From: CAIYRG01 sp036273455
Lineage (GTDB): Bacteria > Pseudomonadota > Alphaproteobacteria > Micropepsales > Micropepsaceae
DNA length: 64,000 bases
Assembly (NCBI GenBank): GCA_036273455.1
Contig: DASUHP010000041.1
Span: 1 to 64,000 of the forward strand
Direction of reading: 5' to 3'
In this document: positions 19,401 through 26,811 of the stretch, piece after piece
How positions within the stretch are numbered: the first letter of the stretch is position 1
How the letters are laid out: the number at the start of each line of letters is the position of its first letter
Position numbers and translations under genes: made by a program
Notes under the pieces: generated by a model
What the model saw: the letters and a program-made list of their open reading frames with translations, nothing else
Database searches by the model: none
Told to the model about the DNA's origin: nothing

Positions 19401-20105
19401 CTATTTGTCCCCGATCTGGCGCGACAGCCGCAGCACTTCGCCGCCAACCTTGGCGCCGTACTTCTTGAGCGCCAATCCACCGCCGGTCGCATAAACTGCC
19501 GCGGCCGTCAGAAGCTCGCGAAGCTGCCGCGCGGCACCGGCATCGAACCGGGCATAAACGCCATTCGTCAGCCGCGCGATTTGCTGGAACATGTTTGCGG
19601 CAACCGGATCAAATCCTTCGTGAAACATGAATGTCCGCACGCCCAGCAGCGCCAATTTGGCGGCTTTATTGCTGGCAATATCCGCGCTCTCCTCAAAGCA
19701 GTCGCCGATGTAAACAAGAGTGCTGACCTTTGAACGCCGTGCTTCCTCATTCGCGTGACTGAGCACGCGGCAGACCTGGGTGCCTCCGCTGAGGCACGTC
19801 ACGTCCTGCATGCGCTGGCCCAGAACCGACGGCGAAGTCGTCCACTCGCTGGCACGAAACTCACCAAAGCCGCGAAAATATACGAGTTGCACACCGAGAC
19901 CGCCGATGCCTTCCGCGACTGAGAACATGTCGGTTTGAATATCGGCCGCCCGATCCCAGGTCGCCTGCCGGCTCATGGTCGCGTCAATGGCGAAGATCAG
20001 CCGGCCTTTCACCTGACTCAGCGCCGGAACGCGCGCAGCTTTGGACAGAAATGCGTCCACCTCGCGTGAGGAGGAACGTCCGGCCGGCAAATTGTCTTTG
20101 GCCAT
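19401..20105 (-). CDS. Von Willebrand factor A-domain protein
   Basis: The protein has 234 residues and no signal peptide. The VWA metal site (MIDAS) is seen as FAIDATMS (D41, T43, S45), with a later GGTQ threonine and an IGD acidic loop. A C-terminal segment rich in Lys and Gly follows. I start at ATG 20105 because GGAG lies 7-8 bp upstream; an in-frame TTG at 20123 is less likely. It is directly coupled to the J-domain gene downstream (0 bp). VWA proteins usually act as metal-dependent protein-binding platforms; the partner here is not known. Confidence 0.82.
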   Translation of the reverse strand: MAKDNLPAGRSSSREVDAFLSKAARVPALSQVKGRLIFAIDATMSRQATWDRAADIQTDMFSVAEGIGGLGVQLVYFRGFGEFRASEWTTSPSVLGQRMQDVTCLSGGTQVCRVLSHANEEARRSKVSTLVYIGDCFEESADIASNKAAKLALLGVRTFMFHEGFDPVAANMFQQIARLTNGVYARFDAGAARQLRELLTAAAVYATGGGLALKKYGAKVGGEVLRLSRQIGDK

Positions 20106-20187
20106 TGCGGTCTCCAGTGCCAATTTTACCCGCCGGCGCCGTGCTGCGCATCAAGAATGCTTCACATTCATGTAATGTGAGCGCGCA

Positions 20188-20744
20188 ATGGCGGATTTCA
20201 ATATCGTTGATTTTGCAACCCTGTCTGAGTTGCAAAGTGACCAGGCGGCAGCCGTCCTGCATCGGTTTTTCGGGTGTATCCCGGGCTTACGGGAACATGT
20301 CGCTCGCGCGGGGCGAAGTCGAATCACTCGCGGAAAGTTCTGACTGGGTTGGCTTCGCAGCGCTGAACGGTGCCAGGTGATCGGCTGGATTGGCGCCATT
20401 GAGAGTTATGGCGGCCATGCCTGGGAATTGCATCCGCTTGCCGTTCATCCTGAATCACAACGGCAGGGCGTCGGCAGCGCACTTCTTTCGGCGCTTGAAA
20501 TCCGGGCGGCGGCGGACGGAGCGGTGACTCTGTTTGGCGGCACCGACGATGGATTTGGTGGCACAAACCTGTTCGGCTGCAATCTCTATCCGGAGCCGTT
20601 GGAAGCTTTGAAAAAGCTTCGAGCGGCTTCAGGGCATCCGTCACATTTTACTTGCGCATGGGCTTTGCCGTCACCGGTGTGATTCCGGACGCGAATGGAC
20701 CGGGCAAGCACAACATCGTCATGGCAAAATGGGTCGGACTTTAG
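20188..20744 (+). pseudogene. GNAT acetyltransferase broken by three frameshifts
   Basis: Read through three frame changes, the DNA encodes one GNAT-family acetyltransferase of about 185 residues. The parts are a start at ATG 20188 (MADFNIVDFATLSELQ), then ARGEVESLAESSDW in the second frame, then GWIGAIESYGGHAWELHPLA with the acetyl-CoA loop QRQGVGSALL, then YLRMGFAVTGVIPDANG ending at TAG 20742. The shifts fall at short homopolymers: one extra base in CCCGGG (20280-20285), one missing G at 20376-20377, and one missing T at 20646-20649. Each single frame stops early. It is either a decaying gene or a set of homopolymer sequencing errors; neighbouring genes are intact. Confidence 0.8.
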
Positions 20745-20751
20745 CGACCCA

Positions 20752-22098
20752 TTATTGCTTCGTGGCGGTGAATGGGAATGTGCGGCCGTTCAATTCAACG
20801 AAGCCAGCAATCGAGTTGTCTGCCGATAATGTGCCGGAGAAATTCCACAATACGATGTTTCCATTCGCGTTGGCGACGCGCTTCCATTGCCAGCGAATCG
20901 CTTGGCCGGCGACCGTGCCGGTCAATTCGCCCTTCGCCTGCGGGCCGGTGCATGATCCGGTCAGTTCGCCGCCAGCTTGAACGATCGCGCATACCGGCCG
21001 AACGGCCTGCGATTGGATGTTCCAGGACCCCGAAATCTGAAGAGCCGGTGCGGTGCGCGCGGAGACGGATGCATTCTGAACGCCCGCAGGAGCGGCACCT
21101 GCCGTGACGTAAACTTTGTGCTCATCATACGCGATGTACATATGAAGCTTGCTCAGAACCGACATGCCAACAATGAGGTCAGGAAGCCCTGTATCCGCCG
21201 GTTTGATCAAACTGCCGGTAGGACGCTGATCACCAAAAGCGCCTGACTGCCTGTCCGGAATCAGATCGATAATCGGATTGGTGACCGTCACACCGTCGAA
21301 CGACATCGTCGCAAACTGCTTGCGATACGTTTTCGCCGAAGCAACGTTACCAAGTTGGCCCAACGGCCTCACATCGGGAGCGTTTACGTCAACGCCGAAC
21401 CGGTCCTGCGCAATTCGCAGATTGAGTACGTTATTGGTTGAACCCGTGTCGATGACGGCATCGATCTGTTTTCCGTCCAGCGTTACGGGAATCGTGAGCC
21501 GATCAGTCTGTATGACATTGCGTTGTGATGAAAAAGCAGGCGCTGTCCGCAACCCGGCATTGCGCATCGGTACGACGGCTACAGCCTCGGCCTGCCAATA
21601 GACGACTTTCCCCTCGCAGTGCTTAGGGGAGAAGAAGGAGAGCTTGTGGCCAGCAAAATCCAGGTCGATATCGACACCGGGGGAAGGAGCAAGGAGTCCC
21701 GCAACGCCACCGGCGCCGCGCAGTATGTCACCGGGAAAGACCATGTATTCAGCGCGCCTGGTTTCAATCGTCCCGATCGTAATGGAGGGGATGATAGCCA
21801 TGCGGTCGGAGACTTTGCCCGCCACATTCGCAATCCTCACTCTCGAGTCGTAGGTTGGAATGTGCAGTTCCGCCGCAGCGGTCTCTGAGATACTGCTCAG
21901 CGATCCGCCGGTATCAAAAAGCATCAGGCGCTGTGCATCGCCGAACTTTACCGGCACGAGCATATAGCCACCGGGGCCGGTCGTCGTATCGACGGATGTG
22001 ATACGCGTCAGAGGAGGGCAGTCATCCGCAGCGGCGATCGCTGGAACAGATGTGGCACTCAGCGCTGCAACGGATAGCAAATAGCTGATACGCATCAT
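20752..22098 (-). CDS. Exported protein with two retropepsin-like aspartyl protease motifs
   Basis: The protein has 448 residues from the double ATG at 22098/22095. A signal peptide ends near VPAIAAA (residue 23). Two aspartyl-protease motifs are visible, DTGG at D62 and DTGS at D217, each followed by a region with the family's ILG-like depth, here DLIVGMSVLSKLHMYI for the second. After about residue 355 there is a separate beta-rich C-terminal domain with repeated ELTG (GELTGSCTG, GELTGTVAG). It could be a periplasmic protease with two half-domains in one chain. The substrate is unknown. The stop is 8 bp from the end of the broken acetyltransferase. Confidence 0.75.
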   Translation of the reverse strand: MMRISYLLSVAALSATSVPAIAAADDCPPLTRITSVDTTTGPGGYMLVPVKFGDAQRLMLFDTGGSLSSISETAAAELHIPTYDSRVRIANVAGKVSDRMAIIPSITIGTIETRRAEYMVFPGDILRGAGGVAGLLAPSPGVDIDLDFAGHKLSFFSPKHCEGKVVYWQAEAVAVVPMRNAGLRTAPAFSSQRNVIQTDRLTIPVTLDGKQIDAVIDTGSTNNVLNLRIAQDRFGVDVNAPDVRPLGQLGNVASAKTYRKQFATMSFDGVTVTNPIIDLIPDRQSGAFGDQRPTGSLIKPADTGLPDLIVGMSVLSKLHMYIAYDEHKVYVTAGAAPAGVQNASVSARTAPALQISGSWNIQSQAVRPVCAIVQAGGELTGSCTGPQAKGELTGTVAGQAIRWQWKRVANANGNIVLWNFSGTLSADNSIAGFVELNGRTFPFTATKQ

Positions 22099-22197
22099 TC
22101 GCCCCGGTTCGAATTCCGCAGGCGTCAAATTACCTTTAAGCGCACAGTTGTTCAAACTGCGACGTTCGCTGGCCTACCGTGCGTAAACGCGAATAAA

Positions 22198-22953
22198 TCA
22201 GTTCACGGCCAATTGCTTGCGCAAAAACGCGATAGTCTTCGCCAAGGCGTCCTGGGCGCTTTTTTTGGAGAAATCCGCGCCAAAACCGTGCATTTCACCG
22301 GGATAGATCACCAGATCAACCGGCGCACCCAGCTTCTTCGCCAGCGTCGCCAACTGCTTTCCGTTTTCCACCGGAATGATCTGATCGGCATCGCCGTGCA
22401 GGATCAGAAGCGGGGGAAAGCGTTTCGCCGGAGCACCAAGCGGCCATGGCTCTGTCCCGTAATAAATCACGGCAGCAGTGATCTTCGAATCGAGTGTCGA
22501 TGCGCCGGTGGCCAGAATACCGCCATTTGAAAATCCAATCAGCGCGGCTTTGCCATTCGAGTCCTTCTGTGTTTCGAGATACTCCGCCAGATCGCCAACC
22601 ATTTTCGCCCAGGCCGGATAGCGCTGTTCGAAAACATCGACGCCGTTCGACATGTATTTCTCGTCCATGTCGCTGTAGTAGTAGACGAGATAGGCATCCA
22701 TGCCCTGATTGGCCAGATCGGAAGCATAGCGATTGTAATCTGCGATCCGGCGGCCAAAGCCACCAGCGCCGTGCAGCAACAGGACGGAAGGCCGCGGGGC
22801 AGTGCCGGGCGCCTTGAATTGAACAACGCTCACCTGACGCTCCGCCGAGGGCAGCGTCATCTTCTTGCCCTGGATGTCCGCGGCGAACGCAGTTCCAGCG
22901 GCGAAACACATCATGATTCCGATGGCAAACGCGCGTTGCACCGATTGCAGCAT
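22198..22953 (-). CDS. Exported dienelactone hydrolase-like esterase (copy B)
   Basis: The protein has 251 residues. A signal peptide ends at AFAA (about residue 25), so it is periplasmic or secreted. It has the alpha/beta hydrolase fold with SVLLLHGAGGFG (oxyanion side), a nucleophile elbow GFSNGG (S142), an acid in LHGDADQIIPV (D190 likely) and a histidine in EMHGF (H222). Classical dienelactone hydrolases have Cys as nucleophile; here it is Ser, so esterase or carboxymethyl-type chemistry is more likely. It lies 3 bp after a paralogue of the same design. Confidence 0.8.
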   Translation of the reverse strand: MLQSVQRAFAIGIMMCFAAGTAFAADIQGKKMTLPSAERQVSVVQFKAPGTAPRPSVLLLHGAGGFGRRIADYNRYASDLANQGMDAYLVYYYSDMDEKYMSNGVDVFEQRYPAWAKMVGDLAEYLETQKDSNGKAALIGFSNGGILATGASTLDSKITAAVIYYGTEPWPLGAPAKRFPPLLILHGDADQIIPVENGKQLATLAKKLGAPVDLVIYPGEMHGFGADFSKKSAQDALAKTIAFLRKQLAVN

Positions 22954-22956
22954 GGC

Positions 22957-23724
22957 TCAATCTCCCTTCAGGTTCTTTTCCAGGAAGGAAATGGTTCTGG
23001 CGAATGCGTCATCGGCGGCCGGTGTACCGAGATTCTGGCCGAAACCGTGATTGATGCCCGGATAGGAGTGAAATTCCACCGGACCGCCAAGTGCCTTTGC
23101 CGTTTCGAACAGTTTAATTCCACGGTCGATCGGTTCGCGAGTGTCCGCCTCGCCGTGGAAAATCAGCAATGGAGGAAAGCGCTTTGCGACATACCCCGGC
23201 ACGCGCGATACGCCGCCATAATAGACCACCGCGGCCTCGATGTTCGGATCGAGGGGTGTCGCATGTGCCGAGAGATTTCCGCCATTGGAAAATCCGACCA
23301 GCGCGACTTTTCCGTTTGAGGACGGAAGCTTTTTCACATCCGCCGTCAGGTCGCTGACCAGTTTGGCCCAGGCTGGAAAGCGGAGGATACTGACCATTGG
23401 TGCATTGGCCTTGCGGTCCGCGACGTCCTGATCGCTGTAGTAATAAACCATATAGGCGTCGAATCCGTGCGCGGCGAGTTCGCGCGCGTAGTGCCGGAAG
23501 TCCTCGATCCGACCTTCCGCGCCGCCCCAGCCCTGGCCGCCATGGAGCATGAGCACCGACGGCCGTTTGGCAGTTCCGGGTGCGGGAAAAAATTCCGCTT
23601 TCACCGGGCGCTCGGTAGCGGGAAGTGTCACTTCTCGCGGCTGGTCTGCGGCGGATGCCAGGCCGCCGAAGAGAAAGTTCGCCGCGACAACAAGCGGAAG
23701 GGCAATTCGGCCCATGAGACTCAT
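22957..23724 (-). CDS. Exported dienelactone hydrolase-like esterase (copy A)
   Basis: The protein has 255 residues and is a paralogue of the next gene. Both share the signal peptide plus alpha/beta hydrolase layout, YMVYYYSDQD-type sequence, GFSNGGN (S146), the HGEADTREPID acid loop (D194) and INHGFG (H226). Copy A has the variant HGGQGWGG at the oxyanion position. The ATG overlaps the stop of the upstream small membrane gene (ATGA), so they are co-translated. The substrate is unknown; a periplasmic ester substrate is a reasonable guess. Confidence 0.8.
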   Translation of the reverse strand: MSLMGRIALPLVVAANFLFGGLASAADQPREVTLPATERPVKAEFFPAPGTAKRPSVLMLHGGQGWGGAEGRIEDFRHYARELAAHGFDAYMVYYYSDQDVADRKANAPMVSILRFPAWAKLVSDLTADVKKLPSSNGKVALVGFSNGGNLSAHATPLDPNIEAAVVYYGGVSRVPGYVAKRFPPLLIFHGEADTREPIDRGIKLFETAKALGGPVEFHSYPGINHGFGQNLGTPAADDAFARTISFLEKNLKGD

Positions 23725-23939
23725 GGCGTTGCTCCGTTCTGGACAGTCGACGGCAGGGGCGGGGAAAGTATTGGACCGTCAAACCGCTCGTGCTTGTGGC
23801 GGATAAGTCCGAGCGACATCATCACGACGGTAAAGACTGCCGCGACCGTAATTGTCAGCAGTTTGCGCCACAGCGGCAAACGATATTCGCGGAATGGCTC
23901 GTGCCGCAAATCCCAATCACCATCGGTTCTGCGGCGCAT
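23721..23939 (-). CDS. Small single-pass membrane protein
   Basis: The protein has 72 residues: a basic/acidic N-terminus (MRRRTDGDWDLRHEPFREYR), one membrane helix around residues 24-45 (WRKLLTITVAAVFTVVMMSL) and a short tail. AAGG lies upstream of the ATG. It starts 14 bp after the gltA stop and overlaps the first hydrolase gene by 4 bp, so it appears to be a real member of that transcript. I do not recognise a family. Confidence 0.55.
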   Translation of the reverse strand: MRRRTDGDWDLRHEPFREYRLPLWRKLLTITVAAVFTVVMMSLGLIRHKHERFDGPILSPPLPSTVQNGATP

Positions 23940-23953
23940 ATCTTGGTGCCCTT

Positions 23954-25270
23954 TCAGACGCGCTTGTCCTTTGGAACAAACTCACGCCGCCGCGCACCGG
24001 TATAGATTTGCCGGGGCCGCCCGATCTTCTGCTGAGGGTCTTCAATCATCTCCTGCCATTGTGCGACCCAGCCGACGGTCCGCGCAAGAGCGAAAAGAGC
24101 GGTGAACATGTCGGTCGGGAAGCCCAGCGCGCTGAGCGTAATGCCGGAATAGAAGTCGATATTCGGATAGAGTTTCTTCTCGATGAAATAGTCGTCCTGC
24201 AGCGCGATGCGCTCGAGTTCGAGCGCGGTTTTGAGCAGCGGATCGTTGTGCTTCCCCAGTTCGTCCAGGACGGCATAACACTGGTCGCGCATTACCCGCG
24301 CCCGGGGATCGTAGTTCTTATAAACCCGATGCCCAAAGCCCATCAGGCGGAATGGGTCGTTTTTGTCTTTGGCCCGCTTCACATATTCCGGCACCCGGTC
24401 GATGGAACCGATCTCCTGCAGCATTTTGAGCGCCGCTTCGTTTGCACCGCCATGCGCAGGCCCCCACAGGCAGGCAATGCCTGCAGCGATGCAGGCAAAG
24501 GGGTTCGCGCCGGACGAGCCCGCGAGCCGCACGGTCGAAGTCGATGCGTTCTGCTCATGATCCGCATGCAGAATGAAAATCGTATCCAGCGCCTTCGACA
24601 GAACCGGATTGCTGCGATACTCCTGACATGGAACGGCAAAGCACATCCGCATGAAATTTTCGGTGTAGCCGAGGTGATTCAGCGGATAAACGAACGGCTG
24701 CCCCATCGAATATTTGTACGCCATCGCGGCGATCGTCGGCATTTTCGCGATCAGGCGGTGGGTCGCGATTTCGCGTTGACGCTTGTCGGTAATGTCGGTC
24801 GAGTCGTGATAAAAAGCCGACAGCGCGCCGACAACTCCGACCATGACCGCCATCGGGTGGGCATCGCGGCGAAAACCCCGGAACAGGAAGCTGATCTGTT
24901 CATGCACCATCGTGTGATAGGTGATGGTGTGATCGAATTGCTCAAGCTGGCTCGCAGTTGGTAGTTCGCCGTAAAGCAGCAGATAGCAGACTTCGAGGAA
25001 GTTCGATTCCTTCGCCAGCTGGTCGATGGGATAACCACGATACAGGAGGATACCGGCCTCACCATCGATGAAGGTGATGTCGCTCTCGCAGGACGCCGTG
25101 GAGGTGAAGCCGGGGTCGTAGGTGAAAATATCCGCTTCGCCGTAGAGTTTGCGGATATCGATGACATCCGGTCCTTCGGTCGGCTTCAATGCCGGGAGTT
25201 CGATGCGCTTGTTGCCATAGGTGAGCGTAGCCGTCCCGTTGGGCCGTGCCCCGCTGGCTTTCGTGTTCAT
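23954..25270 (-). CDS. gltA: Citrate synthase
   Basis: Condenses acetyl-CoA and oxaloacetate, the entry step of the TCA cycle. The protein has 438 residues, the size of the hexameric NADH-sensitive proteobacterial type. The active-site histidine regions read GPAHGGANEAAL and MGFGHRVYKNYDPRA, and the aspartate lies in the LYPNIDFYSG region. The ATG at 25270 (MNTKASGARPNG) has GGAG at a good distance; the longer frame to 25336 adds an unconserved stretch. It is downstream of gltX, a frequent neighbour in this class. Confidence 0.98.
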   Translation of the reverse strand: MNTKASGARPNGTATLTYGNKRIELPALKPTEGPDVIDIRKLYGEADIFTYDPGFTSTASCESDITFIDGEAGILLYRGYPIDQLAKESNFLEVCYLLLYGELPTASQLEQFDHTITYHTMVHEQISFLFRGFRRDAHPMAVMVGVVGALSAFYHDSTDITDKRQREIATHRLIAKMPTIAAMAYKYSMGQPFVYPLNHLGYTENFMRMCFAVPCQEYRSNPVLSKALDTIFILHADHEQNASTSTVRLAGSSGANPFACIAAGIACLWGPAHGGANEAALKMLQEIGSIDRVPEYVKRAKDKNDPFRLMGFGHRVYKNYDPRARVMRDQCYAVLDELGKHNDPLLKTALELERIALQDDYFIEKKLYPNIDFYSGITLSALGFPTDMFTALFALARTVGWVAQWQEMIEDPQQKIGRPRQIYTGARRREFVPKDKRV

Positions 25271-25351
25271 ACTCAAACTCCGTGGTCCGGCAACGGGATG
25301 GGGCGCCGACTGCTTGGGCGAAAGCCATGGTTGCACGCGTGTTCTCAGGAC

Positions 25352-26764
25352 TTATTCGCCTTGGGCGCGAATGCGTGTCAAGGCTTCTTCACGTCCCAAT
25401 GCGACAAGAATATCGAACACCGGAGGAGCGGCGGTACGCCCCGTCAGGACTGCGCGCAACGGTTGGGCAATATCGCCCAAACCGATGCCCTGTTTTTGTG
25501 CGAATTCGCGTGTTCTGGCTTCCAAACCCGCGAGATCCCAATCGGCATTTTCCAGCTCACGTGCGAATTCGCCCAGGCGACGGCGTGTGTCGCCTTTGAG
25601 CGTCGCTGCGGCTGAGGAGTCCAATGGGGGCGGTCCTGAAATGAAGAGAAATTCAGACTTGTCGAGCAGTTCGGCCAGGGTTTTCGCGCGCGTTTTCAGT
25701 TGTGGCATCATCGCGGTCAGCCTGGCATGCGCTGCGCTGTCAAAATTGCGTTCAGGGGAGCGTCGCTCCGCAAAAGCAATCACCTCATCGGCGAGCGCGA
25801 CGTCCGACATTTCGCGCATGTAATGGGCGTTCAGGCTATCGAGCTTCTTGAGATCGAAGCGTGCCGCCGAACGCCCGATTCCATCGAGATCGAACCATTC
25901 AATCGCCTTGTCGGTAGGGATGATCTCCTCATCGCCATGGCTCCAGCACAGTCGTAACAGGTAATTGCGCATGGCTTCCGGCAAGTAACCCATGTCACGA
26001 TAGGCTTCGACTGCGAGCGCGCCGTGCCGCTTGGACAATTTGGCGCCGTCCGGGCCGTGAATCAGTGGCACGTGGGCATAGACCGGCTCGGGCCAACCCA
26101 TCGCCTGGATGATCTGAAGCTGCCTCGCTGCATTGTTCAGATGGTCCGCGCCGCGCAGGACGTGCGTTACACCCATATCGAAGTCATCGACGACAACTGC
26201 GAGCATGTATGTCGGCGTACCATCGCTGCGCAGCAGCACCATGTCGTCGAGCTGGTCATTGGCCCAGCGGACGGTTCCGAGCACTCTGTCTTCGACCACG
26301 GTTTCGCCGGTTTGCGGTGCCCTGAGGCGAATCACGAAAGGCATGCCGTTTTGTTCCGGCCCAGGCTTGCGGTCCCGCCAGCGTCCGTCATAGCGGATCG
26401 ACTGGCCCTTTGATTTTTGTTCGGAGCGCATCTGCTCCAGTTCCTGCGGCGTCGCATAACAGCAATAGGCGAGGCCCCGTCCCAGCAGGTCCCCGGCAAC
26501 TTCGCGATGACGCTGGGCGCGGGCAAATTGAAACAGCGGTTCGCCATCCCAGGCGAGGCCGAGCCAGGACAGGCCATTGAATATCGCGCTCACAGCTTCC
26601 GGCGTGGAACGCTCCCGATCGGTGTCCTCTATGCGCAGCAGGAAGGTACCGCCGGTATGTTTCGCATAAAGCCAGTTGAAGAGAGCCGTGCGTGCGCCAC
26701 CGATATGGAGGTATCCGGTCGGCGAGGGTGCAAAGCGCAGGACGGGTGCGGATTTTTGGGTCAT
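25352..26764 (-). CDS. gltX: Glutamate-tRNA ligase
   Basis: Charges tRNA-Glu (and in many alphaproteobacteria a second copy charges tRNA-Gln for amidation). The protein has 470 residues. The class I signature appears as FAPSPTGYLHIGGARTAL and the KMSKS-type loop as AKLSKRHGAL. I start at ATG 26764 (MTQKSAPVL) because CAGGAC lies just upstream; an upstream in-frame start at 26809 adds 15 unconserved residues. It is divergent from comEC with only 47 bp between starts. Confidence 0.97.
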   Translation of the reverse strand: MTQKSAPVLRFAPSPTGYLHIGGARTALFNWLYAKHTGGTFLLRIEDTDRERSTPEAVSAIFNGLSWLGLAWDGEPLFQFARAQRHREVAGDLLGRGLAYCCYATPQELEQMRSEQKSKGQSIRYDGRWRDRKPGPEQNGMPFVIRLRAPQTGETVVEDRVLGTVRWANDQLDDMVLLRSDGTPTYMLAVVVDDFDMGVTHVLRGADHLNNAARQLQIIQAMGWPEPVYAHVPLIHGPDGAKLSKRHGALAVEAYRDMGYLPEAMRNYLLRLCWSHGDEEIIPTDKAIEWFDLDGIGRSAARFDLKKLDSLNAHYMREMSDVALADEVIAFAERRSPERNFDSAAHARLTAMMPQLKTRAKTLAELLDKSEFLFISGPPPLDSSAAATLKGDTRRRLGEFARELENADWDLAGLEARTREFAQKQGIGLGDIAQPLRAVLTGRTAAPPVFDILVALGREEALTRIRAQGE

Positions 26765-26811
26765 TATGTCCTGGGTAGGCGGCTGAAATCGAAGGACCTT
26801 GCGGGACACGA

